From Volvariella volvacea V23 (Eukaryota > Basidiomycota > Agaricomycetes > Agaricales > Pluteaceae): a DNA stretch of 64,000 nt. The DNA lies in assembly GCA_000349905.1 (NCBI GenBank), contig KB722750.1:393727-457726 (forward strand), in the 5' to 3' direction. Of this stretch, positions 38,864-50,101 are shown piece after piece. Position numbers and translations under genes: made by a program. The notes beneath the pieces are model-generated. The model was not told the DNA's origin. It was given only the letters and a program-made list of their open reading frames with translations, and searched no databases. How positions within the stretch are numbered: position 1 is the stretch's first letter; the number at the start of each line of letters is the position of its first letter.

Positions 38864-39551
38864 TTCAAGCCCACCGTCGTTCTGAGTGAGTCGGTTCGCC
38901 ACATTTCAAAACCCTTCCGACTAACAACTGCGGCGTGTAGTAGTACGGCGACCCTGCGGCTCGCAAGAGGTCTTGCCTTTGTCGTGAGTTTACCCTATCA
39001 TCCCAAGGGCATCCTGGCACCGGCAGCCAAGGGTTCATTTCGGAGACCTTGCTCGGCGTTTGGATGATATCATTGGCAGGGTCAACAAAAAGTCTAAAGG
39101 AGGGGAAGCACGCAGAAATTTTAAACGCGGAGGGTAAGAGTGTGGGGTAATGCGGTAATTAGAATGTCTATAAATACTGTACACCTAATGCAGATCGCTT
39201 CTCCTGACCAGTACATCAGGAATGCAGGCAGAAATGAGCAACTTTATTAAATGCTAGTCATGATCAAAACTTCAAGCAATCGCAAAGTATTACAGGAGTA
39301 TGAACGATGTAACAATTTTACGAGAGTCAAAGAGCACGCCCCTTCCTTCCAATAACAAAGAACGAAAAAAAAGTCATTATGAACCGACAAGACCACCAGC
39401 TCCTCCGAACGAATGAGAAGTCTTTCCTAACAAACACACCAATGGTACTAAAGGGGTATGAGTATGTAACGCGGTATATCAAGAGTACGCGCATGCTTGC
39501 GACCGGGCTTCTCGGCTCACCCACAGGGACCGAGCATCTACATTAGTTGGG
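38864..39551. other. intergenic stretch between convergent genes
   Basis: Holds the 3' ends of F-box-like copy 3 and the Kre9-like gene. No gene is seen. Confidence 0.4.
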
Positions 39552-40541
39552 TCATAGGACGCTAGCGCCACCCAACAGCACAGCAAATCCAGCAGCCACT
39601 AACTTCCAAACGCCGACTTGTCCAAGTCGTGTGGTAGCAGAGTTGGTAGAGTTGTTGCCTGCAGCGCCATTACCTGTATTGGCTGGGTTATTATTTCCAC
39701 CAAGAGAAGGTGAATTACCCGAGTTGACAACGGAAGGGTTAGGACTAGCAACCCCCGTTCCCGGAGCAACTACTTCAGTATCCTCTCCGACGACTTCTGG
39801 AGCTCCAGTGGACACAATGCCAGAACCAGGCAGCGAAGGTGTCGGGGTAGGTGTAGGCGTAGCAGATCCGGACAGGTCGGAGACTGAACCGCTGGAGGAC
39901 GTAGGTGGAACTTCATCAGTACCGATCTCGGGAGGTGGCACAGCAGTAGAAGGGTCGACTAGAGCACCGACGCCCCATGGAATCTCCTCGCCCGAGCCAG
40001 GTTGGACCGCGTTCTCAGGTGGAACAGTGCTGCCGTCCGGCGCCGCAATAGTAAAACGCGTTGTCCAGGTCTTGATGGATGTAGCTGGAGATGTGAATTG
40101 ATAGAAATAGATTGCGGAATTGGGTTCGACCTGCGTGTGAAAGCAATCACCGGTAAGAAAGGAGGATGACATGGCAGCTAGAACGGAGGCTTACATCTGG
40201 ACATGGGAATGAGAATTCTCCACTGGTGGTACCATCGAGGTCGGTCGCGACAGCTATGGGAGAATGGATCAGCGACCCAATTCGGAATGTGTTTCCGGAT
40301 AGGACCAACACGTACTAGTAATGTGAATCATATTGAAATTGTCTCCAGTCATCAGCTGAATGTTCATGTTTCCCCAATTCGAAGGAGAGTCGGTGTCGCC
40401 GATCCAAGAAACGAGACAGTTCGAACCTTCATTGAAGACGGCTCCTGGTCCTGGGGTACTTGGTGTTACGTCCGCTTTGACAATCGCACTCGTCAAGCCG
40501 AGGGCAAGGAAGTAGGTGAGAATTGTGGAGCGGGAGAACAT
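39552..40541 (-). CDS. Kre9/Knh1-like GPI-anchored cell-wall protein
   Basis: Three exons, 40541-40316, 40253-40195 and 40130-39552, join to 287 residues. A signal peptide (SRSTILTYFLALGLTSAIVK) opens the protein. Then comes a Kre9/Knh1-type N-terminal domain: a PGPGAVFNEGSNCLVSWIGD motif, the WGNMNIQLMTG strand, and the FYQFTSPATSIKTWTTRFTI strand. The rest is Ser/Thr/Pro/Gly-rich with TPTPTPTP and probable O-glycosylation, ending in a hydrophobic tail (VWKLVAAGFAVLLGGASVL) typical of GPI attachment. Members of this family are wall or plasma-membrane proteins, in yeast linked to beta-1,6-glucan. The domain class is clear; the exact substrate is not. Confidence 0.85.
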
Positions 40542-42463
40542 GGTCGATTGAATAACGGAGTAGTTATCTATAGAAGGGGGAGGAAATGGACTTCATGAGC
40601 AAGGAGGATCGACGAGTCTTATAAGACTTGACAACGCACCTACAACTGGAGGCTGTGTCTCAACGGAGTTTTGATTGGTTGTATGCGATATCCTGAAGAG
40701 GCTGGGCTATGGTATAACGTGTTGAAATTGCCAATTCCAAAGGCAGTAACGAGCGGTGTGAGACGTAAGGAGCGACTGTGGACTGTAAAAAAGTCCTTTC
40801 ACTATGTAACTCTATAAACTCAACACTCAAAAAGCAGAGCTTTCTGGGAGAGCTGTAGAATTTGAACAAAGAGGAAGGGGGAGTCGGAAAAGCAGGAGGA
40901 CGTGTACAAGTCACAAGGGTATGAAGCAGAACGCTGGCCGGAGGTTTTTCTTTTCTTCCAACTTTCCCTGACGGAAACGGACCGACAAAGTGGGTCGATT
41001 CGACTCGACGCGATTGGGCTGGGAATTAAATCGAGTCGAAGGGGGAAAGGCGGGCCAACGAGCCAATGAATCTTATCCACAGGGCGGCGATATGAGGGAG
41101 CAGCAAGGGCCGAAAAAACACCATCAAATACCGGACAGGAGATGCACGTGGTTCTGCACATTACGCGTCGAGGAACCGATCAACCTGGTTCATCATGGGT
41201 TGTATGACAGCACCAGGCACGGTGATATGATTTCGAGCGGGGAAAATGTCTTGGGTCGACGTCGTTAAGGGTGGGGTGGTGGTTGTTGACACATACTGGT
41301 TATGGCAACTTGACTTGGTTGTCCAAAGAACAGAGCCCGGGAGGCAGTAGAACCGGGTGCGAACTCGAGGAAAGTGACTAGGCTTGGGAAGACACCACAC
41401 ACCATGAATGAGCGGCTCGAGGGCAAACGCCTTGCGGTTTAATTGGATTAGGCCAAAGAATTCCGGGCGCTTGCTTCAGTTCACCTATGATTGCTTGGCG
41501 GAGCATTTAGCTCGAATTGGTCCATATGGTGATTGTGAATTGGGAAAGTAGTTATAAGGACACAACGCATGCTTAACGCTTGCCTCCCAAAAAGAGCGGG
41601 AGCTCTTCAATGTGCTCGAAGCCGAATAAGGTGCCCAATGCATCAGTTCATCGATATGATGACCTGGGATGTAGGTGATTCGCAGATAACCCATATATGA
41701 CCTATTGACGCAACAGGTGTATGCGGCTGTGGTAGTTCTTGAATTTCCTCTCGGCTGAAAGACAATACCGGCGCTTGCTTCAGCTCAATTGTTCCAAATC
41801 ATGAGGGTGAGCAAAATGGCAGCCCGAACTGACCGTGCACCCCGGCTTGGCTTGTTTGGAATAGGAACTGTGTAGTCCCAAGCACCGCACACCATACTCT
41901 GCATCTCGCGCCTCTCCCTGCTCCGACGAGGACTCAGGTAATTCAGGCCAAGTTTCATGTCAATGAGCGTCAGCGGTACGAACATCTGTATAAATAACAT
42001 CCTGAAACGTGAAGCAGCACTCACTGTGCCGTTGGTGATAAGAACCAGCTTACCTCAACTCGTCATATGTTATTAGGCTAGATCCAGTACTGATTTACCT
42101 ACAGGTGTATTTTAGGCTTGGGGCAGTGTGAATGTCATACTGCATTGTACCGCAACCAACTAGATAAGGTCAGTCGCGAATTTGGTACTCTTACCAGCCG
42201 CTTGGCACATCGAAATGCTGCACGCCACAGATAGCAAGTGTACGGCATCAAGAGGGTGCGATCGTCCTACTGACTTTATGCAAACTTATGACGCCGACCA
42301 TGGCGGATAGCCCATAATTGCGTCAAACCTTGGCTCTGGGTATAGGGTATTCGCTGTTAGCGGCTATCGATAACGGTTACATTGTCTAGATCTGTGTGCG
42401 TGGTATAATCTCTAGTCCTCCATCTTATGGACCTGCATCGCGAACAATCAGCACCAAAAACGC
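40542..42463. other. gene-poor intergenic region
   Basis: About 1.9 kb with no gene I can support. It holds the promoter of the Kre9-like gene and the 3' end of Rnh203. It contains an imperfect 17-bp direct repeat at 41467-41483 and 41771-41787. Confidence 0.4.
41467..41787. repeat. 17-bp direct repeat, two copies 304 bp apart
   Basis: GCGCTTGCTTCAGTTCA at 41467-41483 and GCGCTTGCTTCAGCTCA at 41771-41787 differ at one base. They flank 287 bp without a gene. They could be a chance match or the trace of a small insertion. Confidence 0.3.
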
Positions 42464-43354
42464 TCAAAAAATCATGAAATTCGGTATCACCTCAGAAGCA
42501 AGGTAGGTCCACTCTGTTAAGGCACGATAATAGTCGTCCCTTCTCTCGTCCACAGGTATATCCGGGTGCCACAAGACAAATGACGAGAACTGTGATGCAC
42601 ACATCATCGTTCGCCCATTCTCCTGGCCATCCACAGCCAAGTTGCGGTCCATATCCGCGTCCCTTTCGGTATCGGGTATAGTTGCCCCAAGCATGACAAT
42701 ATCTTCATCCCCGTCGCCTTCTGCATCATCTTCCACGGCTATTGCTCGCGATTTGCTTCTAGTACCTCGGCCACGGCCAGCCTTTCCAGCTGCTTTCATC
42801 GCCTTCCTGGCTTCCTTCTCTGCCTTTGCCTGTGCCTTTGCTGCCGCGACAGATGGTTGAACCCCTCCCTTGCTGCCTCCTGTTGTCCCATTGTCACCAA
42901 CATGTTCAAGTATAACACCAACATAGCCCTCTGGAATGTCTACATTCAACCCTTGGATCGTTCGTCCTCTGAAAGATGATATAAATCGCGTCCCAGGACC
43001 CGACTTCTTGGCTGTCCCTGGTTCCTGTTCTGCTATTGTAGACGTAGAAGCAGATGCGGTTTGCGTATCATTGCCATTTTGCGCTACAGACTCGGAGGAG
43101 TCGAGCAAAGTTTCTTGAGAATCAGATGTCGCTGCCGTCGGCTCGGTAGTCGATTCTGAAGCAAAGTACCTGCTTGCGTTGTTCGAATTAGGTTGTTGTG
43201 GCCCACCGACGACATCACTTGCTGGTTCAACCTTAAGATACGTTGAGATTGGTGCCGGACCGGTATAATTTATGTGAAAGGGCATAAGGTAGGGATTACA
43301 TTGCTTGAGGTCCTTGAGTGAACTGCCTGTGGGTATTTGGATGGTAGTGGACAT
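42464..43354 (-). CDS. RNase H2 subunit C (Rnh203-like)
   Basis: RNase H2 is the trimeric nuclease that removes ribonucleotides from DNA and RNA/DNA hybrids. Subunit C is a non-catalytic structural part. The gene is intronless with 296 residues from the ATG at 43354. The family blocks are the N-terminal CNPYLMPFHINYTGPAP, the central FISSFRGRTIQGLNVDIPEG followed by YVGVIL, and the C-terminal FSSFVLWHPDIPVDERRDDY followed by RALTEWTYLASEVI. Between them lie Ser/Thr-rich and Ala/Lys-rich linkers with a basic RGRGTRSKSR stretch. It is divergent from an F-box gene, with only 63 bp between the two ATG codons. Confidence 0.85.
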   Translation of the reverse strand: MSTTIQIPTGSSLKDLKQCNPYLMPFHINYTGPAPISTYLKVEPASDVVGGPQQPNSNNASRYFASESTTEPTAATSDSQETLLDSSESVAQNGNDTQTASASTSTIAEQEPGTAKKSGPGTRFISSFRGRTIQGLNVDIPEGYVGVILEHVGDNGTTGGSKGGVQPSVAAAKAQAKAEKEARKAMKAAGKAGRGRGTRSKSRAIAVEDDAEGDGDEDIVMLGATIPDTERDADMDRNLAVDGQENGRTMMCASQFSSFVLWHPDIPVDERRDDYYRALTEWTYLASEVIPNFMIF

Positions 43355-43363
43355 GGTGAAGCG

Positions 43364-43377
43364 ACGCGTGACGTCAC
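43364..43377. promoter_or_regulatory. CRE-type palindrome ACGCGTGACGTCAC
   Basis: Contains the TGACGTCA ATF/CREB core. It lies in the 63-bp space between Rnh203 and the F-box gene, 10 bp from the Rnh203 ATG. The identical 14-mer occurs at 46459-46472. Being in such a short shared promoter, it may serve either gene. Confidence 0.55.
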
Positions 43378-43417
43378 ACAGCGTGACCCTACCCGTTTTT
43401 ATCTTTCAGCTCTCACC

Positions 43418-44946
43418 ATGGAGGACTGCCCCGACGACGTATTATTCGTGATTAAAGACCACCTCGATGGCGAATCCTGCTGGAAAGAGCTCCTCGCTTT
43501 GCGCCTTGCGAGCCGTCGTCTGCATACCTTTTTTACACCATTTGCCGTAAATCGTCCTCTGCAGTTTATATGGGATATCTCGGAGAACTTGCAGCTCCCA
43601 ATCGATGGCGGCCCCAGGTTCCTTGTGGGCAGAAGGGGAATGCCTCAAGATCCTCTGTTTGTCCCCGCTCCAGATGCCTTTCTACCATTTATTTCAACCC
43701 TCTCTGTCGAATTCGCGATTCATTGTAAATCGGAAGACATTCCTGCCAGCCCAGAAGAGGTTATTCACTCTTTATCGTCCTTCTGGGTGGAACTGCTAAG
43801 ATACAAGGCCCTTAGGTCCCTTGACTACGATCAGAATCCGGTATCAGCGTCCGGCCCTTGATTTACGAAGCCCTAGCGGAAAGAACTCTGCATGTGGTAC
43901 ATGAAGCCACAAATGGCCAACTGAGTTCCAGGTTGCATTTTGGGTACCAATACTTACCTCACTCCAGGTCAATTCCAGAAATCCTTCCGCCATTTCGTGC
44001 AATTCAGGACCTTCACATCTCTATATCAAACGTATATAAGAATGCGTTGCAAGGGCCCACACCTCCTTCGTTAATCGGAAACCTCATTATCAACAATCCT
44101 GCCCTTCACTCTGTGTTCCTCAGATTCGACTCTGGCCACCCTGTGTGCAAATTTGAGGAACTATTCCCCGTGGGACTGAAGGAATGGACCGTAAGGAAAC
44201 ATCATATTTATGGCATGCTTCCAAATGCGCCCTACACCCATTATCCTCTCATGAGGAACCTCCAAGACGTTAACCTTATCGCGGTTCATGCTTGGCAAGA
44301 AGATATCGATGGGTTTTGGCTTGCGCTCAAAGCCTCTGGGGCACGTCTCAAAGAGATCAGCATAAATTATGGGATATCAAAGGCACTCATGGCATATCTT
44401 GCTTCTTATGAGGGCTTAAAAAAACTCAAAACTTTGGCTACTGGATATTCCTCGCTTTCCCCTCTTTCCACGTCATTCGCAAGTAAAGTCCTATCACGGC
44501 ACGCGCGCTCCCTCACCCGAATCACCATTGGTTTTAAAGCCCCACTTCCAGATAATTATGGGCGCCCTTTGGCCATTTATCCATATATATGGCCTAATCC
44601 AACAGCATTTCTCCATCTCGACTGGCTCGTAGTCCCCGCTCCACCTACTTGGGAGATAGGATCAAGGACAATACAGTGCTTGCTCGATTACACGTCCCAG
44701 TGCCCTAATTTGCAAAAATTGATAATAACATGGATGGAGCCAACTTCTATTCCCACTCGAGCCGCCATGCTGAGCGTCGCAGAAGAGGTGTGGATCACGA
44801 AAAGTGCCCTGAGCACATTCGCCAGTTTTATTATACCCGTGTCAAGAGGGCACCACGGGATTCGTTGGGAAATAGTCTGGGAGGGGGAAGAAACACGCTC
44901 TCAGCTTAGTAGATTTAAAATGGTGTCTTATATTGGATACTATTAG
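43418..44946 (+). pseudogene. F-box gene with a single frameshift
   Basis: From the ATG at 43418 the first frame runs to a TGA at 43859-43861. It starts MEDCPDDVLFVIKDHLDG and WKELLALRLASRRLHTFFTP, a clear F-box, and ends near LDYDQNPVSASGP. A second frame (43858-44946) continues at once with IYEALAERTLHVVHEATNG and stays open for about 360 residues with leucine-rich segments. No GT-AG intron near the junction restores the frame, so one base appears to be missing around 43855-43862. Both parts keep protein-like composition over their whole length. That suits a very recent pseudogene or a sequencing error in an intact gene. Confidence 0.6.
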
Positions 44947-45231
44947 GTATCCAGACCAGAGCAAGCATTGTAGCTCTAACTAAATTCTGTAGATCACGAT
45001 GTGCCTCTATTGAAACAGGATAAGATAAAACAATAACTGGAGTGGAAAAAATCCACGTACCATCCTACTTCCCAGAAGCTATACAAGACGGGTTAAACGG
45101 CAGAATGGACTACAAGACATCAGTGTCCCTGCCTTTGGGTAGATCACTTGCGGATTATGCACAGAGGAAATAGTGTGTACACGTAAATGAATTCGCGATT
45201 CGGAAAAGTAGGAGCACTACAAAGATCAATA

Positions 45232-46443
45232 CTATGAATATAATATCTCCAGTGCGTTCCTCTCGCTCATCTTTGGGAATGAGTTCCAAATTTCCATTAA
45301 AGTCTGATCCACAGTGCGGGAATATGTGTATTCAACCGTAAGCCCGACCTGTACATCCCGTACGTTGCGAAATCGTATATCCAGGCAGTCATCCAAGAGA
45401 GACCACCAAGCATTGCAGAGGGTGTCCGTATACCGCACGGAGATGAAAAGGGAGAGTGCAGAAAGTCGATTGGCTACATGCATATTAAACAGTTGCTCCG
45501 TAGTCCAAGAGATCCAGGGGTTGACATTATCAGTGAGGCCATAATCTACCTCTAGTTCAAGGTAGATTAATTGTGGGAGTGCGGGGAAATCCATTGGATG
45601 CATGGTGGCAGGGTCTAAATCTGGGGCTGCCTGGAATTCAGTATTGAGCCAAAGTGCTCTAGAAATCGACTCACAGAAAAATCGGTAATGAACGGTAAGA
45701 GAGGTAAGGGATTTGGGGAGATGAGGAACAAAAGACGAGAGTTGTCGATACTCTGTGACGGTCCATACAAGGAAGGCAAAAGCCTCAAGCTTCTCGATAT
45801 GCCAAGGACACCAGGACTCTAACAAGAATCGTGGGGGGAGAATACTGCCGTCTGGCTCTGAGGTGCTAGTGCAAAAGGGGCCTAACCACAAGTATTTGAG
45901 GGGAATACGTGATATGGAATCGATCGATGCTGGTTCTTCCTTTGAAGATAAGAATGCACAACTGAAAAGGGACAGATGGGTGACGGAGGTGAACCTATAG
46001 AGATCATCTACCGGAAGCGTTTGTATTCTTTCGATCTTGAGAGAAGTGATGGTGGGACGACCACACTCTCGTATGATATCTCGGCTAGTGGTATCATTTG
46101 GGTCCTCAATGATCCAGGGACCCCGTGTGGATTTGCCATCAAATGTAATTTCAGTAAGGCCGACAAGACATTTCAACAGCTGCACGATGCGTCTGCAATC
46201 AGTTTCTGAAGTTCTTGACGGACAGATGAGGGTGAGTGATCGAAAGAGCGCTAAATGATGCTTGGGGCGAGAAAGGAGCTCAGCTGGGCATTCGGCCAGA
46301 GACACAGAAAGCTCGCGAAAGAGGTGTCGCTGAGCGGGGAAGGTCAAGCAGCGACATACGAGACTGCATGCCTTCAAAGTGGCCGTATCGTCGGCGAGAT
46401 GGTCGATGATGGATGCCAACAATTCCAGCGGTAGTTCGACCAT
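45232..46443 (-). CDS. F-box protein with leucine-rich region
   Basis: Intronless on the minus strand. The frame is open to 46584, but the start is taken as the ATG at 46443 because an F-box begins at once: MVELPLELLASIIDHLADDT, then KACSLVCRCLTFPAQRHLFR. Earlier sequence has no family features. The rest of the 400 residues has the usual LxxLxL segments (VTHLSLFSCAFL, LIYLELEVDYGL, RLSALSLFISVRY) and ends near EIWNSFPKMSERNALEILYS. It would act as a substrate adaptor of an SCF ubiquitin ligase. It is divergent from Vps1, with 202 bp between the start codons, and the shared region carries the CRE-type palindrome. Confidence 0.8.
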   Translation of the reverse strand: MVELPLELLASIIDHLADDTATLKACSLVCRCLTFPAQRHLFRELSVSLAECPAELLSRPKHHLALFRSLTLICPSRTSETDCRRIVQLLKCLVGLTEITFDGKSTRGPWIIEDPNDTTSRDIIRECGRPTITSLKIERIQTLPVDDLYRFTSVTHLSLFSCAFLSSKEEPASIDSISRIPLKYLWLGPFCTSTSEPDGSILPPRFLLESWCPWHIEKLEAFAFLVWTVTEYRQLSSFVPHLPKSLTSLTVHYRFFCESISRALWLNTEFQAAPDLDPATMHPMDFPALPQLIYLELEVDYGLTDNVNPWISWTTEQLFNMHVANRLSALSLFISVRYTDTLCNAWWSLLDDCLDIRFRNVRDVQVGLTVEYTYSRTVDQTLMEIWNSFPKMSERNALEILYS

Positions 46444-46458
46444 GGATTGTGGGACAGC

Positions 46459-46472
46459 ACGCGTGACGTCAC
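46459..46472. promoter_or_regulatory. CRE-type palindrome ACGCGTGACGTCAC
   Basis: Identical in all 14 bases to the element at 43364-43377. It lies 16 bp upstream of the F-box ATG in the shared promoter with Vps1. Confidence 0.55.
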
Positions 46473-46645
46473 GCAGGACGAAGGGCCAACAAGACCAAAC
46501 AAAGGGATTGCCGAGTCTCCAAGGAAGGTGGCATCTGCCCTCAACTACCCGACGCGTCCTGCACTTCCCCCCTCCGACCCTCATTTATATCCTGAAAACA
46601 CCCCGACCCAGTACTGTCCTAATATCCTAATTATCTGCAAAAGCT

Positions 46646-49600
46646 ATGGACCAAGATCTCATCAAACTCGTCAACAAACTCCAGGACACATTCGCCAATC
46701 TTGGTAGGCAGCAAATTGCTTGAATTAAAAAAATATCGGGGTGTTGAGCGAACTTTTCTGGCGTTGTATATTATCCAGGTGGAGAGCTGGATATGCCCCA
46801 GCTCGTTGTGGTGCGTTGAGCAGGGATCGCGACGCTGCACTTTCACTTAGCAACTTTATGTATTTCATTTAGGTCGGGAGCCAATCCGCCGGAAAGTCAA
46901 GTGTGCTAGAAACGTATGTCTCTCCTTCACATCCCATCTACTGCTGTCCATCTAATGCAATTCGTCTCAATGCCGTGTATGCAGTATCGTCGGCCGAGAT
47001 TTCCTTCCACGAGGTCAAGGCATCGTAACACGACGTCCGCTTATTCTGCAGCTAATTCATACCCCCGTACCGACTGAACCATCCCTATCAAACCCGCCGT
47101 ACACTGAGTGGGGTCAATTTCTGCACATCGACAAAAGATTTACGGATTTCAATGAAATTCGGAGGGAAATTGAACAAGAGACGTTCCGCGTTGCTGGACA
47201 GAATAAGGGTATCAGCAAGTTGCCTATCTCGTTGAGGATTTATAGTCCCAATGTGTTGGATTTGACGCTGGTCGATTTACCTGGGTTGACAAAGGTGTGT
47301 ATCTTTTTTTTTGCGAGAGCTCTAAGGGTGTGACGGATGGGTCTGGTGTGGCCTAGATTCCAGTCGGTGACCAACCAAGCGACATTGAACGCCAAATACG
47401 CAATCTCGTTCTGGAGTATATTTCAAAACCTAACAGGTAGAATCTCCCAGCCATTGCAACTCCTGGACCTTATACCATTCACCCTTAGCGTCATTCTCGC
47501 TGTATCCCCCGCTAATGTCGATCTTGCCAATTCCGAATCCCTCAAACTCGCTCGTTCTGTGGATCCTCAAGGTCGCCGCACTATCGGTGTTCTAACCAAG
47601 CTCGACTTGATGGATGCTGGCACCAACGCATTGGACGTGTTAACCGGTCGGGTGTATCCACTGAAACTTGGTTTCATCGGTGTCGTCAATAGAAGTCAAC
47701 AAGATATCAACTCGGAGAAGCCTTTGAAGGATGCTTTGGATAGCGAGACAGAGTTTTTCAGGAATCATCCTGCGTATAGAAATATCTCACACAAAAATGG
47801 GACGAAATACTTAGCCAAGACCTTGAACCAGGTATGTATGGCTATTCTTTGCTATTGCGGCCTATGTTGACGGTGGACGCGTTGTAGGTATTAATGAACC
47901 ACATCCGAGATAAACTGCCGGATATGAAAGCACGATTGAACACACTAATGGGCCAAGCTCAGCAAGAACTCAATTCCTTTGGTGACGCTGCCATCTTTGG
48001 TGATTCCAACCAAGTAAGTGTTCTTTCCCCTGCCCCTTCTCTCCCCTTAATTTACTTCTGCTCTACTCTCAGCAAGGGGCTCTTGTCTTGCGCCTAATGA
48101 CCCAATTCGCCCGAGACTTCGTTGCTTCAATCGAAGGAACCAAAGTCGACATATCCACCAAAGAACTTTCTGGTGGTGCCCGCATCTACTACATCTTCAA
48201 CGACATATTCGGTCAAGCCTTGGCTTCCATAGACTCGACAGCCGGATTGGGCGATCAAGATATTAGAACAGCAATTAGGAATTCTACGGGACCGAGGCCG
48301 AGCTTATTTGTACCAGAAATCGCGTTTGACTTGTTGGTTAAACCGCAGATTAAGCTATTGGAGGCGCCTAGTTTAAGATGTGTAGAGTTGGTTTATGAGG
48401 AACTGGTTAAGATCTGTCACAACTGTACTAATGCGGTGGGTGTTGGCTCAAGTCCTGAATTGTTGCTCTTGTGGGTATGGTCGTGCTTATGCCCTGGCGA
48501 TAACCACAGGAACTTCAAAGATTCCCAAGGCTCCACGCACAGCTAATTGAAACCGTTTCTGAATTGTTAAGAGAGCGTTTAGGACCCACGACGGAGTATG
48601 CACAGAGCCTGATTGAGATTCAAGCAGCATATATCAATACCAACCATCCCGCTTTCATTGCTGGTTCAGCAATGATAACCCAACAAGCTAGTGTTTTACC
48701 CTCTAGACAACAGCTTCCCCCTCGGGTACGTCTCAAGGTTCCACCATTATGCTCTCGGGGCGTATTGATGACCTGTTTTTACTGGACAGCCAACATCTAC
48801 CGAACCACTTAATGGCAGATCGCCTTCATCGGAATCGGAGGATCTGTCGGAAGAAACGGTTGCCTCCAATGGTATTGCTTACTTCCTTGTCATGGTGGTC
48901 GCTCTCTAAATCTTCCCTTATCTCATACTCGGTCATTGCGGGAAAAGGCCGCTCTGTTTCTTCAACTATACATGATAGGCCATCTTCCCACCGTAGTTCT
49001 CTAGGTGCCGCAAGTTCATCAACGTCGCATTCACACTCACATGGTCATGGTCACGGAGGTATCGCAAGCTCTTCAAGTACGCCCAATCCGAGCGCCAGTG
49101 GACTGGGATCGCCATCGCCTCATTTAGGCACCGGTGCAGGACTGCACTCAAATGGAGGGAGCAGTTCAAGCTTGGGAAGCGTCAATGGGTTTGGAGGCCC
49201 TCATGGTCATGGCGGATCGAATAAAGATGGTGTGTTTCGTTAGCCTCTTATACAAAAGAATTGTCACTAATTGGCGCGCATATAATCCAGCTCGGGATAC
49301 ATTCTTGAATTATTTATTCGGCCAAGCTCAACCCCCGTCATCGACACCAACATCATCATCTACATCTCACCGCTCTTCGCTAACTTCATCAGCGTTCACG
49401 TCGACAACAACGTCAACCACATTGACAGCTGTAGCGCCATCCACAACGGCGTCAACCGGTTTGGTGAATCAACACCCAACATTAGGCATTGGCGCGTCGG
49501 TGCAGCCCTATCCTGGTGTTGTGCCAATTGGACGAGATGTATCGCAAGCCGTGGACGGCGGTTCCGTCGGGATGGGTGGGTTCATGTTGGGCGCCACTGG

Positions 49601-50101
49601 TACGGGCGGGAAGAACGGAAGTAATGCAGCTTTTGATATGAAGAGCCTCGGCAAACACATCGAAGCCGTAAGTCGATCCTCTCCCCTCTACAGCATCCCT
49701 AGACGCCACACACTACGCCACACTCCATGCTCATACGTTATATACCATACTAACGCGTCTTCCATCTCTCCCTAAAGGTACCAGCCGAAGGCCCGCACCT
49801 CTCCCACCGCGAAGAACTCGAAACAACCCTGATCCGGTCTTTGATAGCCTCCTACTTCAACATCATCCGCCAGTCGATTCAAGACCTCATCCCGAAAGCG
49901 ATCATGCACTTCCTCGTCAACCACACCTCGCATCAGGTCCAGAACAGACTGGTGTCGTCGCTGTATAAGCCTGAATTGTTCGAGGGGCTGTTGAATGAGG
50001 ATGAGGGGCTGAAGCAGGAGAGGGAGAGGGTCAAGGCGCTATTAGAGGCATATAGAGAGGCGTTCAAGACGCTTTCGGACGTCAGCCTCAAGTCGACGTG
50101 A
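46646..50101 (+). CDS. vps1: dynamin-like GTPase Vps1
   Basis: Vps1 drives vesicle scission at endosomes/vacuole and peroxisome fission. The gene has at least ten exons. The first codes [19 protein letters not shown]. GTPase motifs: G1 [13 protein letters not shown] near 46880, G3 DLPGLTK near 47285, and G4 TKLDLMDAG near 47600. The [15 protein letters not shown] switch block and [14 protein letters not shown] follow. The middle domain and stalk include [20 protein letters not shown] and [20 protein letters not shown]. Between about 48950 and 49650 is a long linker rich in Ser, Thr, Gly and His, with [11 protein letters not shown]. The GTPase effector domain follows ([40 protein letters not shown]) and ends at the stop at 50099-50101. 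All Vps1 parts are present. The linker (insert B region) is long and low-complexity. Confidence 0.95.

Noticed and set aside
39547..40101. 184-codon frame on the plus strand
   Set aside because: It is antisense to the Kre9-like gene. The low-complexity sequence keeps all frames open.
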